Part shown: piece by piece, positions 22,455 through 32,211 of the stretch | Position numbering within the stretch: position 1 is the first letter of the stretch | How the letters are laid out: each line of letters begins with the position of its first letter | DNA from: Pseudopyrenochaeta lycopersici | Taxonomy: Eukaryota > Ascomycota > Dothideomycetes > Pleosporales > Pseudopyrenochaetaceae | Assembly (NCBI GenBank): GCA_003313425.1 | Contig: NHZP01000108.1 | Location: forward strand, 1 to 64,000 | Length of the DNA: 64,000 nucleotides | Direction of reading: 5' to 3' | The notes under the pieces: generated by a model | What the model was told of the DNA's origin: nothing | The model's database searches: none | The model's input: the letters and a program-made list of their open reading frames with translations, nothing else | Position numbers and translations under genes: made by a program

Positions 22455-22628
22455 TGTCAGATACAAGCAGCGATCGTACGCGATACAGCATTGTAGCACA
22501 AAGCTCGGGTGTAACCACTTGGCACACACACACTACATAAAAAGGAAAAAAATAGCAAAGAACTTAATGATGAATACAATGAAAAACCTATCAACATACC
22601 TCATCGCATTTGAGCATTCTATCTGACA
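22455..22628 (+). repeat. Copia1 5' LTR
   Basis: It is 174 bp, TGTCAGATAC...ATCTGACA, with a likely TATA region (ACTACATAAAAAGG) in its second half. It appears identical to the 3' LTR. Confidence 0.95.
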
Positions 22629-22665
22629 ATTAAGAGTCTCACTGTCTCAATTACACTCTGAAACA

Positions 22666-23913
22666 ATGTCGCTGTCGACAATGCGAGAACCAACCGTACT
22701 CCTAATGGACTACACGACGTACACGCCATGGCTGCAACAGCTAGAAACGCGATGCGTCTCCCTTGACGTGTGGGAACAGATAGATCCTACTCAAAATACT
22801 CCTCTGAAAACGAAACCAAGAATCCCAACCGAGCCAGACATCACGAAGTACGAGAGAAAGACGACGCTTGGTATCGACGACAATGGAGCACCTCTGCGAC
22901 CAGAGGCCCCGTCCGAGCTCTCAACAAACGGCCTCAAGGCGTGGAAGGAGGACACCGACTTCTACAAACTCCGCCTTGAGTCATACAAGATAGCAGACAG
23001 AGACTATCGCGAAGAACGGGCGAATATGGACAAAGTGGTGGTATATATCCAACAATCAGTATCACCCCACCTCATGAAGAACTGCTGTAAGCCAGGTGAA
23101 CCAATTCGAACGTGGCTCATCAGCCTGAAACAAACCGTCGGAATAGACGCCGAAGAAGAACGGTTGCGAGCACGTCACCGATACCTAGCCGCCCTCAAAC
23201 CAATGAGACAGCCCGGGAGTTGGGACACCTGGCTCTCGGAATACGACCACGCCGCAACGAACGCGGAGACCGAAGGGGTCGCTGAAATACAGAATATACA
23301 AGATATCGTACAAGACTTTCTTGACTCAGTCATGAAGATAGCACCAACCTGGGCAACGACATTCCAGGACTATGGTCGGCGAGAACAAAATATGACTCGC
23401 AAAGAAATGATGAAACGCTTCCGAGAACACATGAGCAAGTACCACCCTTTAAAGGGGAAGCAGCAGAGGGGCGCCTTTACTGTAGGGAACACCTCATTTC
23501 TCGCTGCTGGTGGTGAATCCACCCCGGGCACTGACAGGGACGCCTCTCACGTTGCCGATAGCGCACCATCCACTCCAACCACACAGGGGAGTCGGGGAAG
23601 ACCTCGTCAAAAACGAACTTTTGGTCAAAATACCATATCCAAGCAGTCCTCAACAGGGGATACAGCGGCAGCTGAAGGAGTAAAATGCCCTGCTTGTGAA
23701 CAACGCCATGGACTAGAGAATTGTTACTATGTCCACACAAATAAAGCACCAGAGTGGTTCACACCTCGCTCAGGAATCGCAGCGATGGTAAGGCACCGAC
23801 TGGAACATGACGCTGACCTGCAAGAACAGCTTAGGAGCGGGAAAAGAGCTCGCACAAAAACACCAACCATCAAAACGTCAACGTCTCAGACACCCGAAAT
23901 GTCTACGGAGTGA
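22666..23913 (+). CDS. Copia1 Gag
   Basis: The protein is 415 residues from ATG 22666, 38 bp after the 5' LTR, in the gag position. It forms the nucleocapsid of the retrotransposon particle. The N-terminal two thirds resemble copia-type gag (LLMDYTTYTPWLQQLETRC near the start). The C-terminal third is hydrophilic and Ser/Thr-rich. A zinc-knuckle-like CPACEQRHGLENC near residues 343-355 is spaced C-x2-C-x3-H-x4-C, one residue shorter than the usual C-x2-C-x4-H-x4-C. The frame ends in TGA directly followed by CTAG, and the same frame stays open through pol. Confidence 0.9.
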   Translation: MSLSTMREPTVLLMDYTTYTPWLQQLETRCVSLDVWEQIDPTQNTPLKTKPRIPTEPDITKYERKTTLGIDDNGAPLRPEAPSELSTNGLKAWKEDTDFYKLRLESYKIADRDYREERANMDKVVVYIQQSVSPHLMKNCCKPGEPIRTWLISLKQTVGIDAEEERLRARHRYLAALKPMRQPGSWDTWLSEYDHAATNAETEGVAEIQNIQDIVQDFLDSVMKIAPTWATTFQDYGRREQNMTRKEMMKRFREHMSKYHPLKGKQQRGAFTVGNTSFLAAGGESTPGTDRDASHVADSAPSTPTTQGSRGRPRQKRTFGQNTISKQSSTGDTAAAEGVKCPACEQRHGLENCYYVHTNKAPEWFTPRSGIAAMVRHRLEHDADLQEQLRSGKRARTKTPTIKTSTSQTPEMSTE

Positions 23914-23917
23914 CTAG
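23911..23917 (+). promoter_or_regulatory. Leaky stop context TGA-CTA-G between gag and pol
   Basis: The gag stop codon TGA is followed by CTAG. Downstream there are 32 sense codons in the same frame up to the protease region and then pol to 27417, with no ATG until well inside. UGA-CUA-G is an established readthrough-promoting context. The simplest inference is that Gag-Pol is made by occasional readthrough. A single CGA-to-TGA mutation in a once-fused ORF is the alternative. Confidence 0.6.
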
Positions 23918-26900
23918 AGGGACGGAAGATTTCAACGATTAATGCTGCCTTAACTGCTGCATCATTTCGAGCAGAAGCTTCAGACTATCCACTGAGGCAC
24001 TCGTTTATTTTGGACTCAGGATCCACGATACACATCACGAACGATCGTAACCGAGTCCGAGACCTCAGTCCGCCTACGGCTGCAGACTGTATTTGGGCCG
24101 GAAATACACGGATCTGGATACAAGGATACGGATCAGTCCTACTCGACCTCATCGGACCGAACGGGCCGACTAAACTCGAACTGCGCAACGTAGCCTGGTG
24201 TCCAGACATCCTGTGTAATTTGGTCTCTTTTAGACTACTCAGACAGCAAGGGATGTGGTGGGACAACCAGAGTGACCCTACTGCTCTGAAGAGACGGGAT
24301 AACACTACAATCACACACCTGAAGGAGGCACATGGCCAATGGATACTCGAACACCAGGACAAGGGCGAAGCCGCCTTCTTCACGAAAGCAATCAACTCCC
24401 GCACCAAGCGATCAGCACAGAAGGCCGACGCCATGCGGTGGCATAGGCGAATGGGACACCCAGGACCAGCAGCAATCGAGCACTTAGTCCAACAATCTGA
24501 GGGGGTGCGCATCAAAGGAATCACCACTGTACAATGCAACGCATGTGGAAGAGCCAAGACTAAACGCCAGATAAGACGCACACCCCGAGTACACGACCAA
24601 GGGCCTGGGGAAAGACTCGCTATTGACTTCCACACGTACGAGGAAGGAAGTTCAACAAAAGAGAAGAGTCAGATGCTAGTTACTGATCGGTACTCTGGTT
24701 TCATGTGGGATTTCTACTTCAAGGACAATCGACTCGGAAAGTCCATTATCGGGTTCCTGGATATCATCGTCCGCTTCCTGAAGAAGCAGTACAACATTAC
24801 AGTCAAGGTCATCGAATGCGACGGAGAGATCGCGACTACTAAACCCGAAGTTTCAAGATGGTGTACCGCGCGCTCAATTCGATTGGAGCCTTCCGCCCCA
24901 GACACTCAATCCCAGAACGGTGGAGCTGAACGCTCAGGGGGTGTGGTAAAAGACAAATCGCGCACGATACGATTAGACGCAAACCTACCATGGGAACTGT
25001 GGCCAGAGATCGTACGAGCAGCAGTGTACCTATACAATCGAACGCCAAACTACTCAAACGCCTGGAAATCACCCTACGAAGTTTTCTTCACTACGGCAGC
25101 CCTGTACGATGGCATAATTACCTCCCCGCGGAAACCGAATCAAGCCCATCTTAAGGCATACGGTTGTAAGGCATTCGCCCTTACCGACGATACACTTCGA
25201 GGCAAATCGCGACTCCAACGTCTCGACCCCAGAGCATGGATAGGATACCTCGTTGGATACCGATCCTCCAATATCTACAGAATCTGGATTCCATCCATGG
25301 CCAAAGTAATCAGCACTCGAGATGTAGTGTTTGATGAAGAATTAATATTTGACGGGAAGACGGAAGACCTTATGGACAACCTTATGCACAGCACGCTAAA
25401 CGAGATAGCTGCATGGATGAGGACAGTTGAACTGCCAGAACCAACCCATGAGGAACCAGAGACCCAAACGTTTTATGAAGACGACACCATTCAAGACTCT
25501 GAAACGACCCAGCAAGGTAACCAACCGGGTTACTATCAAGGGAGGAGGATCAACTACACCTACCCCTCTCCGCCAACTACTCCGCCGCCAGTAGCTCTGC
25601 TTACGCAACTTTTATCTGGCGAGCATCAAGGAGATAGCCAAACAACATCTGGCTCATCAAAAACGATTCCTTGGGAAGCGGCCTTTATAGCGGGCACCCA
25701 AGCAGGGCACGTTGGAACCCACAATGGGAAGATAATCGACAAGGCCCAGATGAAGCGAATGTTGGCCCAAGGATTAAAGCCACATCAAAGCGAGTTACCG
25801 CCGCTGCCAACTTCTCACACAGGAATTGAGAAACATCCTCTCTGCGAATGGTTCAAGGAAGCTGAGAAAGAGCACCTTAAAAGCCATCACAAGATGAAAT
25901 CATGGTCCGAAGTGCCAATAAAGAAGATCAAACTGACAAGACAACAGATCCTCGATTGTATGTGGGTGTATACCTACAAACTAGACAAGAACCATCACTT
26001 GCTGAAGTGTAAGGCGCGACTCGTCGTCCGAGGTGACCAACAAAGGAATATTACCTCACAAGACACTTACGCAGCTACTCTCGCCAGCCGTTCATTCCGA
26101 ATGCTGATGGCAATAGCAGCTCACTACAATCTGGAGCTCAAGCAATACGATGTCACGAACGCCTTTGTCCACGCAACCATGGATCAAGAAGTATACATGA
26201 GAATGCCCCACGGCTACCGAAAGCCCGGAACGATACTCCAGGTAAACAAGGCTTTATACGGTCTCCGAATCTCCCCTCTCCTCTGGCAAAAGGAATTCAC
26301 ATCAACCCTCAAGAAACTTGGCTTTCAGAACGTCCCTCACGAGCCATGCTGCCTAATTAAAGACGGAATTATCATATTCTTCTATGTCGACGATATCATT
26401 CTTGCATACAGCAAGCAGAAGGAGACTGAAGCCCAGCAAGCGATTCAACATCTTAGAGACAAGTACTCTATCACAGGTGGAGATGATCTTCAATGGTTTC
26501 TTGGAGTTGAAGTCATTAGGAACCGAGAGCAGCGCAAGATCCAGCTATCACAAGCAGCATACGCGGACAAGATCAGCCGCTTAGTCGGCAGAAAAGACAT
26601 CCGACATGACACTCCAATGGCAGCCATTGAACTAAAGCCCCGAGACGGCCTAGCTACTCCATCAGAAATCAACAAGTACCAACGCAAGATTGGATCTCTG
26701 CTATATGCAGCTGTTACAACCCGACCGGACATCGCCTTTGCAACATCAAGACTGGCCCGATTCCTTATGAACCCTGGCACTGAGCACCATACAGCAGCTG
26801 ACCGAGTTCTCCTTTACCTCCAAAGCACCAAATCAAGAGCCCTTGAGCTTGGTGGAGATGACTGTCTTGAAGTAGCGAGCGATGCCTCGTTTGCAGACAA

Positions 26901-27420
26901 CACAATCGATAGAAAGAGCTCGCAGGGATACACAATCAAGTTATTCGGCGGTTTGATTGCTTGGAAAGCAAGTAAGCAAGATACAGTCACAACATCGACT
27001 ACAGAAGCTGAGCTTCTTGCGCTATCACAAGTGGCAAAAGAAGCTATATTCATATCACGACTACTTAAGGAACTGCAAATCAATCTGCCTGAGGACACAA
27101 TCACGATACAATGCGATAACACTCAAACCATCCGGCTAATCAATAATGAAGTCTCACGGCTGCAAACCAAGCTCCGGCATGTGGACATTCACAATCATTG
27201 GCTGAGACAGGAGGTGTCAAGAAGAAGTATTCGGGTCATCCATGTCCAATCGGCTGACATGCTAGCTGATGGCTTTACAAAGGCGTTGCCAGCCAACAAA
27301 TGGACACAGTTTCTAAGCCAAATGGGCCTGGTAGAACTCACAGGAAGCAGAGAAATAACAGCAGCACGCCTTGAAGAGATCCAAAGCCAAATTGAGAAGC
27401 TAGAGATCGAACAGGCGTAG
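23914..27420 (+). CDS. Copia1 Pol (protease, integrase, RT, RNase H)
   Basis: This is an open frame of about 1168 codons continuing gag in phase. Protease: FILDSGSTIHITND near 24004-24045, with catalytic Asp-Ser-Gly. GAG-pre-integrase: MRWHRRMGHPG and CNACGRAKTK give the HHCC zinc site (24433-24560). Integrase core: LAIDFHTYEE, ECDGE and TQSQNGGAERSGG give the acidic triad (24618-24940). RT: YDVTNAFVHATMDQEVYM, LYGLRISPLLWQ and FYVDDIILAYS (YVDD at 26383-26394). RNase H: VASDASFAD, STTEAELLAL and QCDNTQTI (26875-27130). The only early in-frame start-like codon is TTG at 24010, so initiation by readthrough from gag is likelier. All key residues are present, so it looks functional. Confidence 0.93.
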   Translation, partial: LEGRKISTINAALTAASFRAEASDYPLRHSFILDSGSTIHITNDRNRVRDLSPPTAADCIWAGNTRIWIQGYGSVLLDLIGPNGPTKLELRNVAWCPDILCNLVSFRLLRQQGMWWDNQSDPTALKRRDNTTITHLKEAHGQWILEHQDKGEAAFFTKAINSRTKRSAQKADAMRWHRRMGHPGPAAIEHLVQQSEGVRIKGITTVQCNACGRAKTKRQIRRTPRVHDQGPGERLAIDFHTYEEGSSTKEKSQMLVTDRYSGFMWDFYFKDNRLGKSIIGFLDIIVRFLKKQYNITVKVIECDGEIATTKPEVSRWCTARSIRLEPSAPDTQSQNGGAERSGGVVKDKSRTIRLDANLPWELWPEIVRAAVYLYNRTPNYSNAWKSPYEVFFTTAALYDGIITSPRKPNQAHLKAYGCKAFALTDDTLRGKSRLQRLDPRAWIGYLVGYRSSNIYRIWIPSMAKVISTRDVVFDEELIFDGKTEDLMDNLMHSTLNEIAAWMRTVELPEPTHEEPETQTFYEDDTIQDSETTQQGNQPGYYQGRRINYTYPSPPTTPPPVALLTQLLSGEHQGDSQTTSGSSKTIPWEAAFIAGTQAGHVGTHNGKIIDKAQMKRMLAQGLKPHQSELPPLPTSHTGIEKHPLCEWFKEAEKEHLKSHHKMKSWSEVPIKKIKLTRQQILDCMWVYTYKLDKNHHLLKCKARLVVRGDQQRNITSQDTYAATLASRSFRMLMAIAAHYNLELKQYDVTNAFVHATMDQEVYMRMPHGYRKPGTILQVNKALYGLRISPLLWQKEFTSTLKKLGFQNVPHEPCCLIKDGIIIFFYVDDIILAYSKQKETEAQQAIQHLRDKYSITGGDDLQWFLGVEVIRNREQRKIQLSQAAYADKISRLVGRKDIRHDTPMAAIELKPRDGLATPSEINKYQRKIGSLLYAAVTTRPDIAFATSRLARFLMNPGTEHHTAADRVLLYLQSTKSRALELGGDDCLEVASDASFADNTIDRKSSQGYTIKLFGGLIAWKASKQDTVTTSTTEAELLALSQVAKEAIFISRLLKELQINLPEDTITIQCDNTQTIRLINNEVSRLQTKLRHVDIHNHWLRQEVSRRSIRVIHVQSADMLADGFTKALPANKWTQFLSQMGLVELTGSREITAARLEEIQSQIEKLEIEQA

Positions 27421-27508
27421 CTAGACGGCGATCAATGCTCCTTGTACACGACCTCGAGATTCACTAGAAGACAACGGAAGTGGTTCTTGTCCAGCTTGAA
27501 ATGGTTTC

Positions 27509-27523
27509 CAAGCTGAGGGGGTG
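27509..27523 (+). other. Copia1 polypurine tract
   Basis: CAAGCTGAGGGGGTG immediately precedes the 3' LTR, as expected for the plus-strand primer. The minus-strand copia X carries the near-identical TAAGCTAAGGGGGTG at 38742-38756. Confidence 0.7.
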
Positions 27524-27697
27524 TGTCAGATACAAGCAGCGATCGTACGCGATACAGCATTGTAGCACAAAGCTCGGGTGTAACCACTTGGCACACACAC
27601 ACTACATAAAAAGGAAAAAAATAGCAAAGAACTTAATGATGAATACAATGAAAAACCTATCAACATACCTCATCGCATTTGAGCATTCTATCTGACA
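27524..27697 (+). repeat. Copia1 3' LTR
   Basis: It is 174 bp, matches 22455-22628 throughout, and is followed by the duplication ACTAT. Confidence 0.95.
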
Positions 27698-27705
27698 ACT
27701 ATATT

Positions 27706-27737
27706 ATTTTTACTTAGGCTATAGCCTAAGTAAAAAT
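27706..27737. repeat. 32-bp perfect palindrome
   Basis: The arms ATTTTTACTTAGGCTA and its exact complement meet without a spacer just right of Copia1. In AT-rich RIP-mutated DNA it may be chance or a relic of inverted repeat ends. Confidence 0.8.
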
Positions 27738-29211
27738 CCTCCTTAAGTATAAAGTTATCTCTTTATTTAAGCTAGAGCTTAACTATAAGCTTAAGAATCT
27801 AATTAATATAGGCGTGTTATATTATCTTACTATTAGTATTACTTAAGATCTTATAGAAGGTAAGAGCTAACTTAAAGTTATCTTACTCCTACTTATCTTA
27901 TTACTAGATATAATTACTATAGTAGTATTCTCTTAGCTTAAAGATAATATAGATACTACCTTAAAGGCTAAGAGCCTAGTATATGTTAAAGATCTAATCA
28001 AGTAGTTATAATATAAAGTAACTAGTATTAACTAGTTGGGCTCTTTAGAGTATTCTATAGATGTGTAGTACTAGGTTAGTTAAATATAGAAGTATTAGAA
28101 AGTAGTATACTTATAGATTATCTTAAGTTAATTACAATATGCTATAGGGGCCACATTATGTAATTCTATATACATAATTATCTTATAGGATTCCTATAAG
28201 GCCTCCTCTTCTCAGATTTAAGGACTATTTAGCTTAATCTTTAATAAATTTTAATAATAAACGTGATTAATTGTGTATTCTCTATTTTCCGCCTTTTTGT
28301 GTCCCTCTGCCAAGTGGTTACACCTAAGCGTTTGTGCTACCATCTAGGATCTCGTAACTAAGAGATTAACACGTGACATCTAACACCCTATTGGGCTTTA
28401 CGTCTAACACCTCTAGGTTTTCTAGGTTTATCTCTATCCTATAAGACATAGTCTGTCTTAGCGTGGGTTTTCTAGGATCACGTAACTCTAGCGTTATTAG
28501 TTAGTTTAGAGGCTCGGCCTCTTCGTTAGTCGTCCGTGCCTCCTCCTACATCCTCATAACTGCCGCCCTTCCTACTTCTGTTCGTAACAGTATACTTTAT
28601 TATAGAACCTAATATAATACTAGTCTATAGTATTAAAGTAGCGTTATAGTATAATAAAGGCCTAGGATTTTCTAGTAGTAGCTATAGTATTATTAACCTA
28701 TCTCTTCTAGTATATAATATACTTAGAGTAGCTTATAGTATTACTTATTATATAAGAGATTATACGTACTAAGGCTCCTTTAATACTAGCCTTAAATCCT
28801 AGCTTAAGCTATAATAGCTTTCTTACTTTAAAACCTACTTCTTTTATAATCCTATCTATCTCCTTAAGCTGTCTATTTAAGATAAGTAAGGGCCTACTAT
28901 AGTGCTTACCTGCCTTACTTCTATAGTACTTCCTATTAACGCTACCTAGTAAGATTATTACTTAACCTTATTACTTAGAGACTCTATTAAATCTAAATAC
29001 GTCTGCTTTTAAGTGTAGAATGCTATAGGCCTCTATGTACTTAATCGCTCCCTAAACCTAGCTTTTTTTAGGCGTATTATAAGAATAACTATTATTCTAG
29101 TCTATTATAAAGAGGAGGAGAAAAAATAATATGTAGAGCGTTAGTAGTGTGGCTGCAAAGTTAGTTGACAGAGCACTTAGGTTTCAATTTTGGTGGGGCA
29201 CGGACGCGCAG
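27738..29211. repeat. RIP-mutated interior of element M with LTR relics
   Basis: No gene is intact. About 28250-28385 is an old LTR on the minus strand related to the Copia1 LTR: the shared segment is GTAGCACAAA.GC followed by GGTGTAACCACTTGG, starting TGTTAGATG at 28385. About 28020-28260 resembles part of the gypsy Z LTR (GCTATAGGGG, then ATCCTATAA-like pieces). 28390-28590 is less mutated but unrecognised. 28590-29100 is heavily RIP-mutated. Confidence 0.5.
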
Positions 29212-29249
29212 TGCGGCCTTTTTTTGCGCCCGCGTGCGGGGTAAAGCAC

Positions 29250-29428
29250 GGCACTAGCGAGCGGATAGTAGAGGTAGTAGCAATAACGCTGCAGAACTTT
29301 GCAGTAGACGCACACAAACTTAGCGTCTTTGTGCTTAATAACGCGTACGCTAACGACACAGCAGTAAATAAGTTAGCAAGGTTGTACGGCTTTGTGGCCT
29401 TACATAATCGAATCCGCTGCGCTCCTTA
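29250..29428 (+). pseudogene. hAT transposase (hAT1), continuation
   Basis: The frame GTSERIVEVVAITLQNFAVD followed by LSVFVLNNAYANDTAV and LYGFVALHNRIRC continues the hAT RNase H-like domain after element M. VLNNA corresponds to the family's VLDNA block, with the catalytic Asp now Asn. A Fot-type terminus inserted at TA 29429-29430 cuts it off again. Confidence 0.8.
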
Positions 29429-29430
29429 TA

Positions 29431-29510
29431 CCGTAGTTTACCCCGTTGTGCACAGGACGGCGTTATGCGCGGTCCCGAACACCACAACCAGCAACAACTT
29501 GAGGCTCCTA
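29431..29510. mobile_element. Terminal fragment of the intact Fot-like family
   Basis: It starts CCGTAGTTTACCCCGTTGTG next to a TA and matches the left end of the element at 61102 for about 80 bases with few differences. No right end is present, so it is a truncated relic. Confidence 0.75.
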
Positions 29511-30084
29511 AGATCTTTACAAGACTGTAAGTGTGGAACTGTTAACAATTAAGCCTCCTAACCTGTTATTAAAATCTTATCTATCTAACTAAGACTAGCG
29601 ACGTGTAACTTTAATAATAGCGTGTTAAGCATTATAGGCGGTTAAACGGCATTTTACTAAGTATTCCTATTAATTTAATATAGTTTTTATATAGGGTGTG
29701 CTGTTTATGCAAAGAAAGTTAAAGAAAAGGAGGGTAGGCGCGAATACTAACTACTACAGTATAAATATATTTAGACTCTAAATATAGTCTACCTTTATAC
29801 TTACTTGTAAGTTTAGCTCTAAATATTAACTAGCCTTATTTAATAGTGTGCTTTCCTAGGTTAAACATGGACATGCGAACAACTAAGACTCGCTTAATTA
29901 ATATAATCCTAAGCAGTTTCTATCTAGTAATACGACACGCTACTATTTTTTTATTTCTTAACTACTAAAGTTTGCTATGCGTAGCTTCGTGCTCTTATCT
30001 ATAATAACATTCTAGCTTCTAGAGCGTGATAGTAGTGAGGCGGCTGGTATTGTGAAGCTGATCCTGGTATGGGATACGGCGGCC
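29511..30084. other. AT-rich intergenic debris
   Basis: There is no gene. It shows RIP-type composition from about 29560 to 29830 and short pieces such as CTAGCGACGTG that recur at 60470. Confidence 0.4.
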
Positions 30085-30450
30085 TTGGGGCGGTGTGTGT
30101 TCGATTGAAAGAATAATGTTAGGTAGGTTGCGACTGAGGTGCGCATGTATAATATGGATGAGAAAGGCTTCCTTATTGGCATGCTCTCTAAGGTTAAGCG
30201 TGTTTTCTCTAGAAGCATGTATGAATCAGGAAGACTGAGGCACATCATCCAGGACGGCAATCCTGAGTGGATTACTACTATAGCTTGCATCTGCGCGGAT
30301 GGTACGGCTCTTACGCCAGCGCTCACCTAACAAGCTGTCTCTGGTGCAATTCAAGATACGTGGTTACAGGATTTTGAGGCAGCACAACACCAAGCCTTCT
30401 TCACCTCATCGCTAAGTGGATGGACGAGCAATGATATAGTCCTGTAATAG
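30085..30450 (+). pseudogene. Fot1/pogo transposase core fragment
   Basis: Beginning around 30127, the frame contains MYNMDEKGFLIG (first catalytic Asp), SKVKRVFSRSMYESG, IIQDGNPEWITTIACICADG and DTWLQDF...FFTSSLSGWTSND. These align with residues about 145-250 of the intact transposase at 61247-63136. The fragment is not RIP-mutated but has isolated stops and lacks both ends. Confidence 0.8.
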
Positions 30451-30557
30451 TCGCGATGTTGGTGTGGTAGGCGACTCACTGGTGAAACATGGTAATTAAG
30501 AAAAGACTAACTAGTAAATTTTCTGTCAGCGCTATGTATATACTGATAGTAGGGTTC

Positions 30558-32211
30558 TCAGTTAGCCTTGAGCTCCGCCCCAAAGGCTTTCAGAGCTGCA
30601 GTCATACGATCTAGCCCTAATTTCAGATAATCTTGTTGATGGGCAAAGACAATCCGGAACCAGCCAGGCACATCGCTACCAAAGTCAAATCCCATTGCTA
30701 AGAAGATTCTGTGCTTCAGCAAGGTTGTCTGGAGTTTTTCTTCGAGAGTTCTCATGGCCTTCTCCAATGGTACACCTGCCTCCACCTGCGTCTTCACAAC
30801 ACTATCCACTTGTCTTCGAATGGGATCAAATAGGTTAACCCAAACGAAGATACCCGCATTGGCACCCTTTTTGTATGGGATCTGGTGACTTTCCAGGAAC
30901 CGGGCTGTGAAGATATAGTTTTCTGCTAAGCGTAGGCGGTTCGTTTGGGTGAAGGACTGGACAAAGGGGTCGTCAGAGAGGATACGCGAGGAGACCAGGT
31001 CTGAGAGAGACGATGGGCAGGAAAAGTAGGAGTTTGCTTCAGCAGCACGCAGAAATGGGACGTTGTCCTGACTGACCAGACAGCCCAGTCTGATACCATT
31101 AGAACCAAAGTCCTAAACGAGAGTCAGTATATCCATTCTAGTGAAGATGGCCGAGTTTCATACTTTGCTCATTCCCCAGAGGGCATGCACAAGACTTGGG
31201 TCAATCAGACCCTCCTTATTGATAGAGAGAACTGACGTGAAGCTGGGGGCGTCGGGAGCGTCCGGGTTTTCCCAAATTGATAGGGCATAAATCTCGTCGG
31301 CGATAAGATGGAGATCGTACTTTTGGCAGAATCGCATGTAGGATTCAAGGACCTCGCGAGTGTAGCAACGACCTAAAGTAATTTGTGAGAAATTGTCTTA
31401 AGATATTAAGGCACTTATTTACCTAAGGGATTGTGCGGATTGCAAAGCAAAAGAGCTCTCACACGAATGCCCCGATTTTGGGCATCCACGATGGCCTTTT
31501 CGTAAGCTTCCACTGACTTGACGCCGAGAGGGTCTTCTTCTCCGAAAGGAACACTAATTATTTGCGCCCTTGGCACAGGTCAGTAAATTTCGAATTACGG
31601 ATACCCAGATGTCCATTCTTAGGACACGTGGCAATAGTCACTCACCCGACTCGGTAGCCCAAATCCATAGTAAAATTGCCGTAATAGGGTTGCGCAAGTA
31701 AGACGCCGTCATCCTTGTCGCAGATCACGAACCCGGAAAGTTCGACTGTTTGGCCCACACCAGAGGTTATAAGAAGCTGGTTTTTCGTGACTGGATTAAA
31801 GGGAGCAAAATTGCGGTTGATGAACCTTGCAATCGTGTTGCGAAGACGGTGGGAGCCGGAGAAACCGTCCCCGTAAGTTAAAGAATGACTGTCGATGCTG
31901 AACTATCAGGATCATAAGAATGCAACCTGGTGATTTTGGGAGCGGCAGATTTCCGCATGTCACACTCACATTCTTAGTCATGTGCTCTATTACCTCCCCA
32001 TGCATCAAGGTCTATACATCATTAATATCTAAAGCTTTTGAAAAAAATGAGATAGGTAACTCACGTTTTCGGCAACGCCTAAACTAACATAACCGCCAGG
32101 GTTCTGCTCTGCATGCCACAAGTCGCAGACTACATCTAGCAGTGGAATCTTGCTCTTCGGAGCGGCGAAAACCTCGCCCCTGGTGGAAAGATTCGACTTT
32201 GAGGATGCCAT
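30558..32211 (-). CDS. PLP-dependent aminotransferase, ACC-synthase-like, six exons
   Basis: Minus-strand exons are 32211-32065, 32011-31970, 31902-31646, 31568-31423, 31372-31164 and 31112-30558. All five introns are GT-AG and the phase is kept, giving 451 residues, normal for class I/II aminotransferases. The N terminus has GYVSLGVAEN. The cofactor-binding region includes LLLCNPHNPLG and LIADEIYAL (Asn, Asp and Tyr ligands). The Schiff-base lysine lies in WGMSKDFGSNGIRLG across the exon 5/6 junction. The C terminus has GWFRIVFA with the carboxylate-binding Arg. Family knowledge: fungal ACC-synthase-like enzymes are fold-type I PLP proteins, often of unproven substrate and sometimes in secondary-metabolite loci. 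No such cluster is visible here. It is intact, without RIP. Confidence 0.9.

Larger units (their letters stand above)
22455..27697 (+). mobile_element. Intact Ty1/copia LTR retrotransposon (Copia1)
   Basis: The two 174-bp LTRs (22455-22628, 27524-27697) appear identical base for base. A perfect 5-bp duplication ACTAT lies at 22450-22454 and 27698-27702. A purine-rich tract (AAGCTGAGGGGGTG) abuts the 3' LTR. Gag and pol are open and in the same frame, separated by one TGA. Domain order protease, integrase, RT, RNase H is that of copia. Absence of RIP and LTR identity suggest a very recent insertion into old RIP-mutated DNA. Confidence 0.96.
21974..29249. mobile_element. Inverted-repeat DNA element M hosting the copia element
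   Basis: A 38-39-bp inverted repeat starting GTGCTTTACCCCGCACGCGG lies at 21974-22012 and at 29212-29249. It interrupts the hAT1 transposase. Allowing for the copia insertion, M itself is about 2.0 kb. ACT on both sides (21971-21973, 29253-29255) is the only plausible target duplication, and it would keep the host frame. RIP-dead minus-strand sequence at about 28600-29050 is vaguely Tc1-like (helix-turn-helix-type residues), but I cannot assign the family. Confidence 0.6.

Noticed and set aside
23985..24635. 216-codon open frame opposite copia pol
   Set aside because: It is a shadow of the pol frame: the plus strand carries protease and integrase motifs and no support exists for the minus frame. 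The same applies to the other short frames opposite 24700-27140.
28390..28590. Possible host gene fragment in less mutated DNA
   Set aside because: There is no frame of useful length and no motif. It lies next to an LTR relic and is likelier retroelement debris.
29177..29552. Single protein across 29190-29552
   Set aside because: The frame mixes three things: the right end of element M, the hAT1 continuation and a Fot terminus. Only the middle part is real coding relic.
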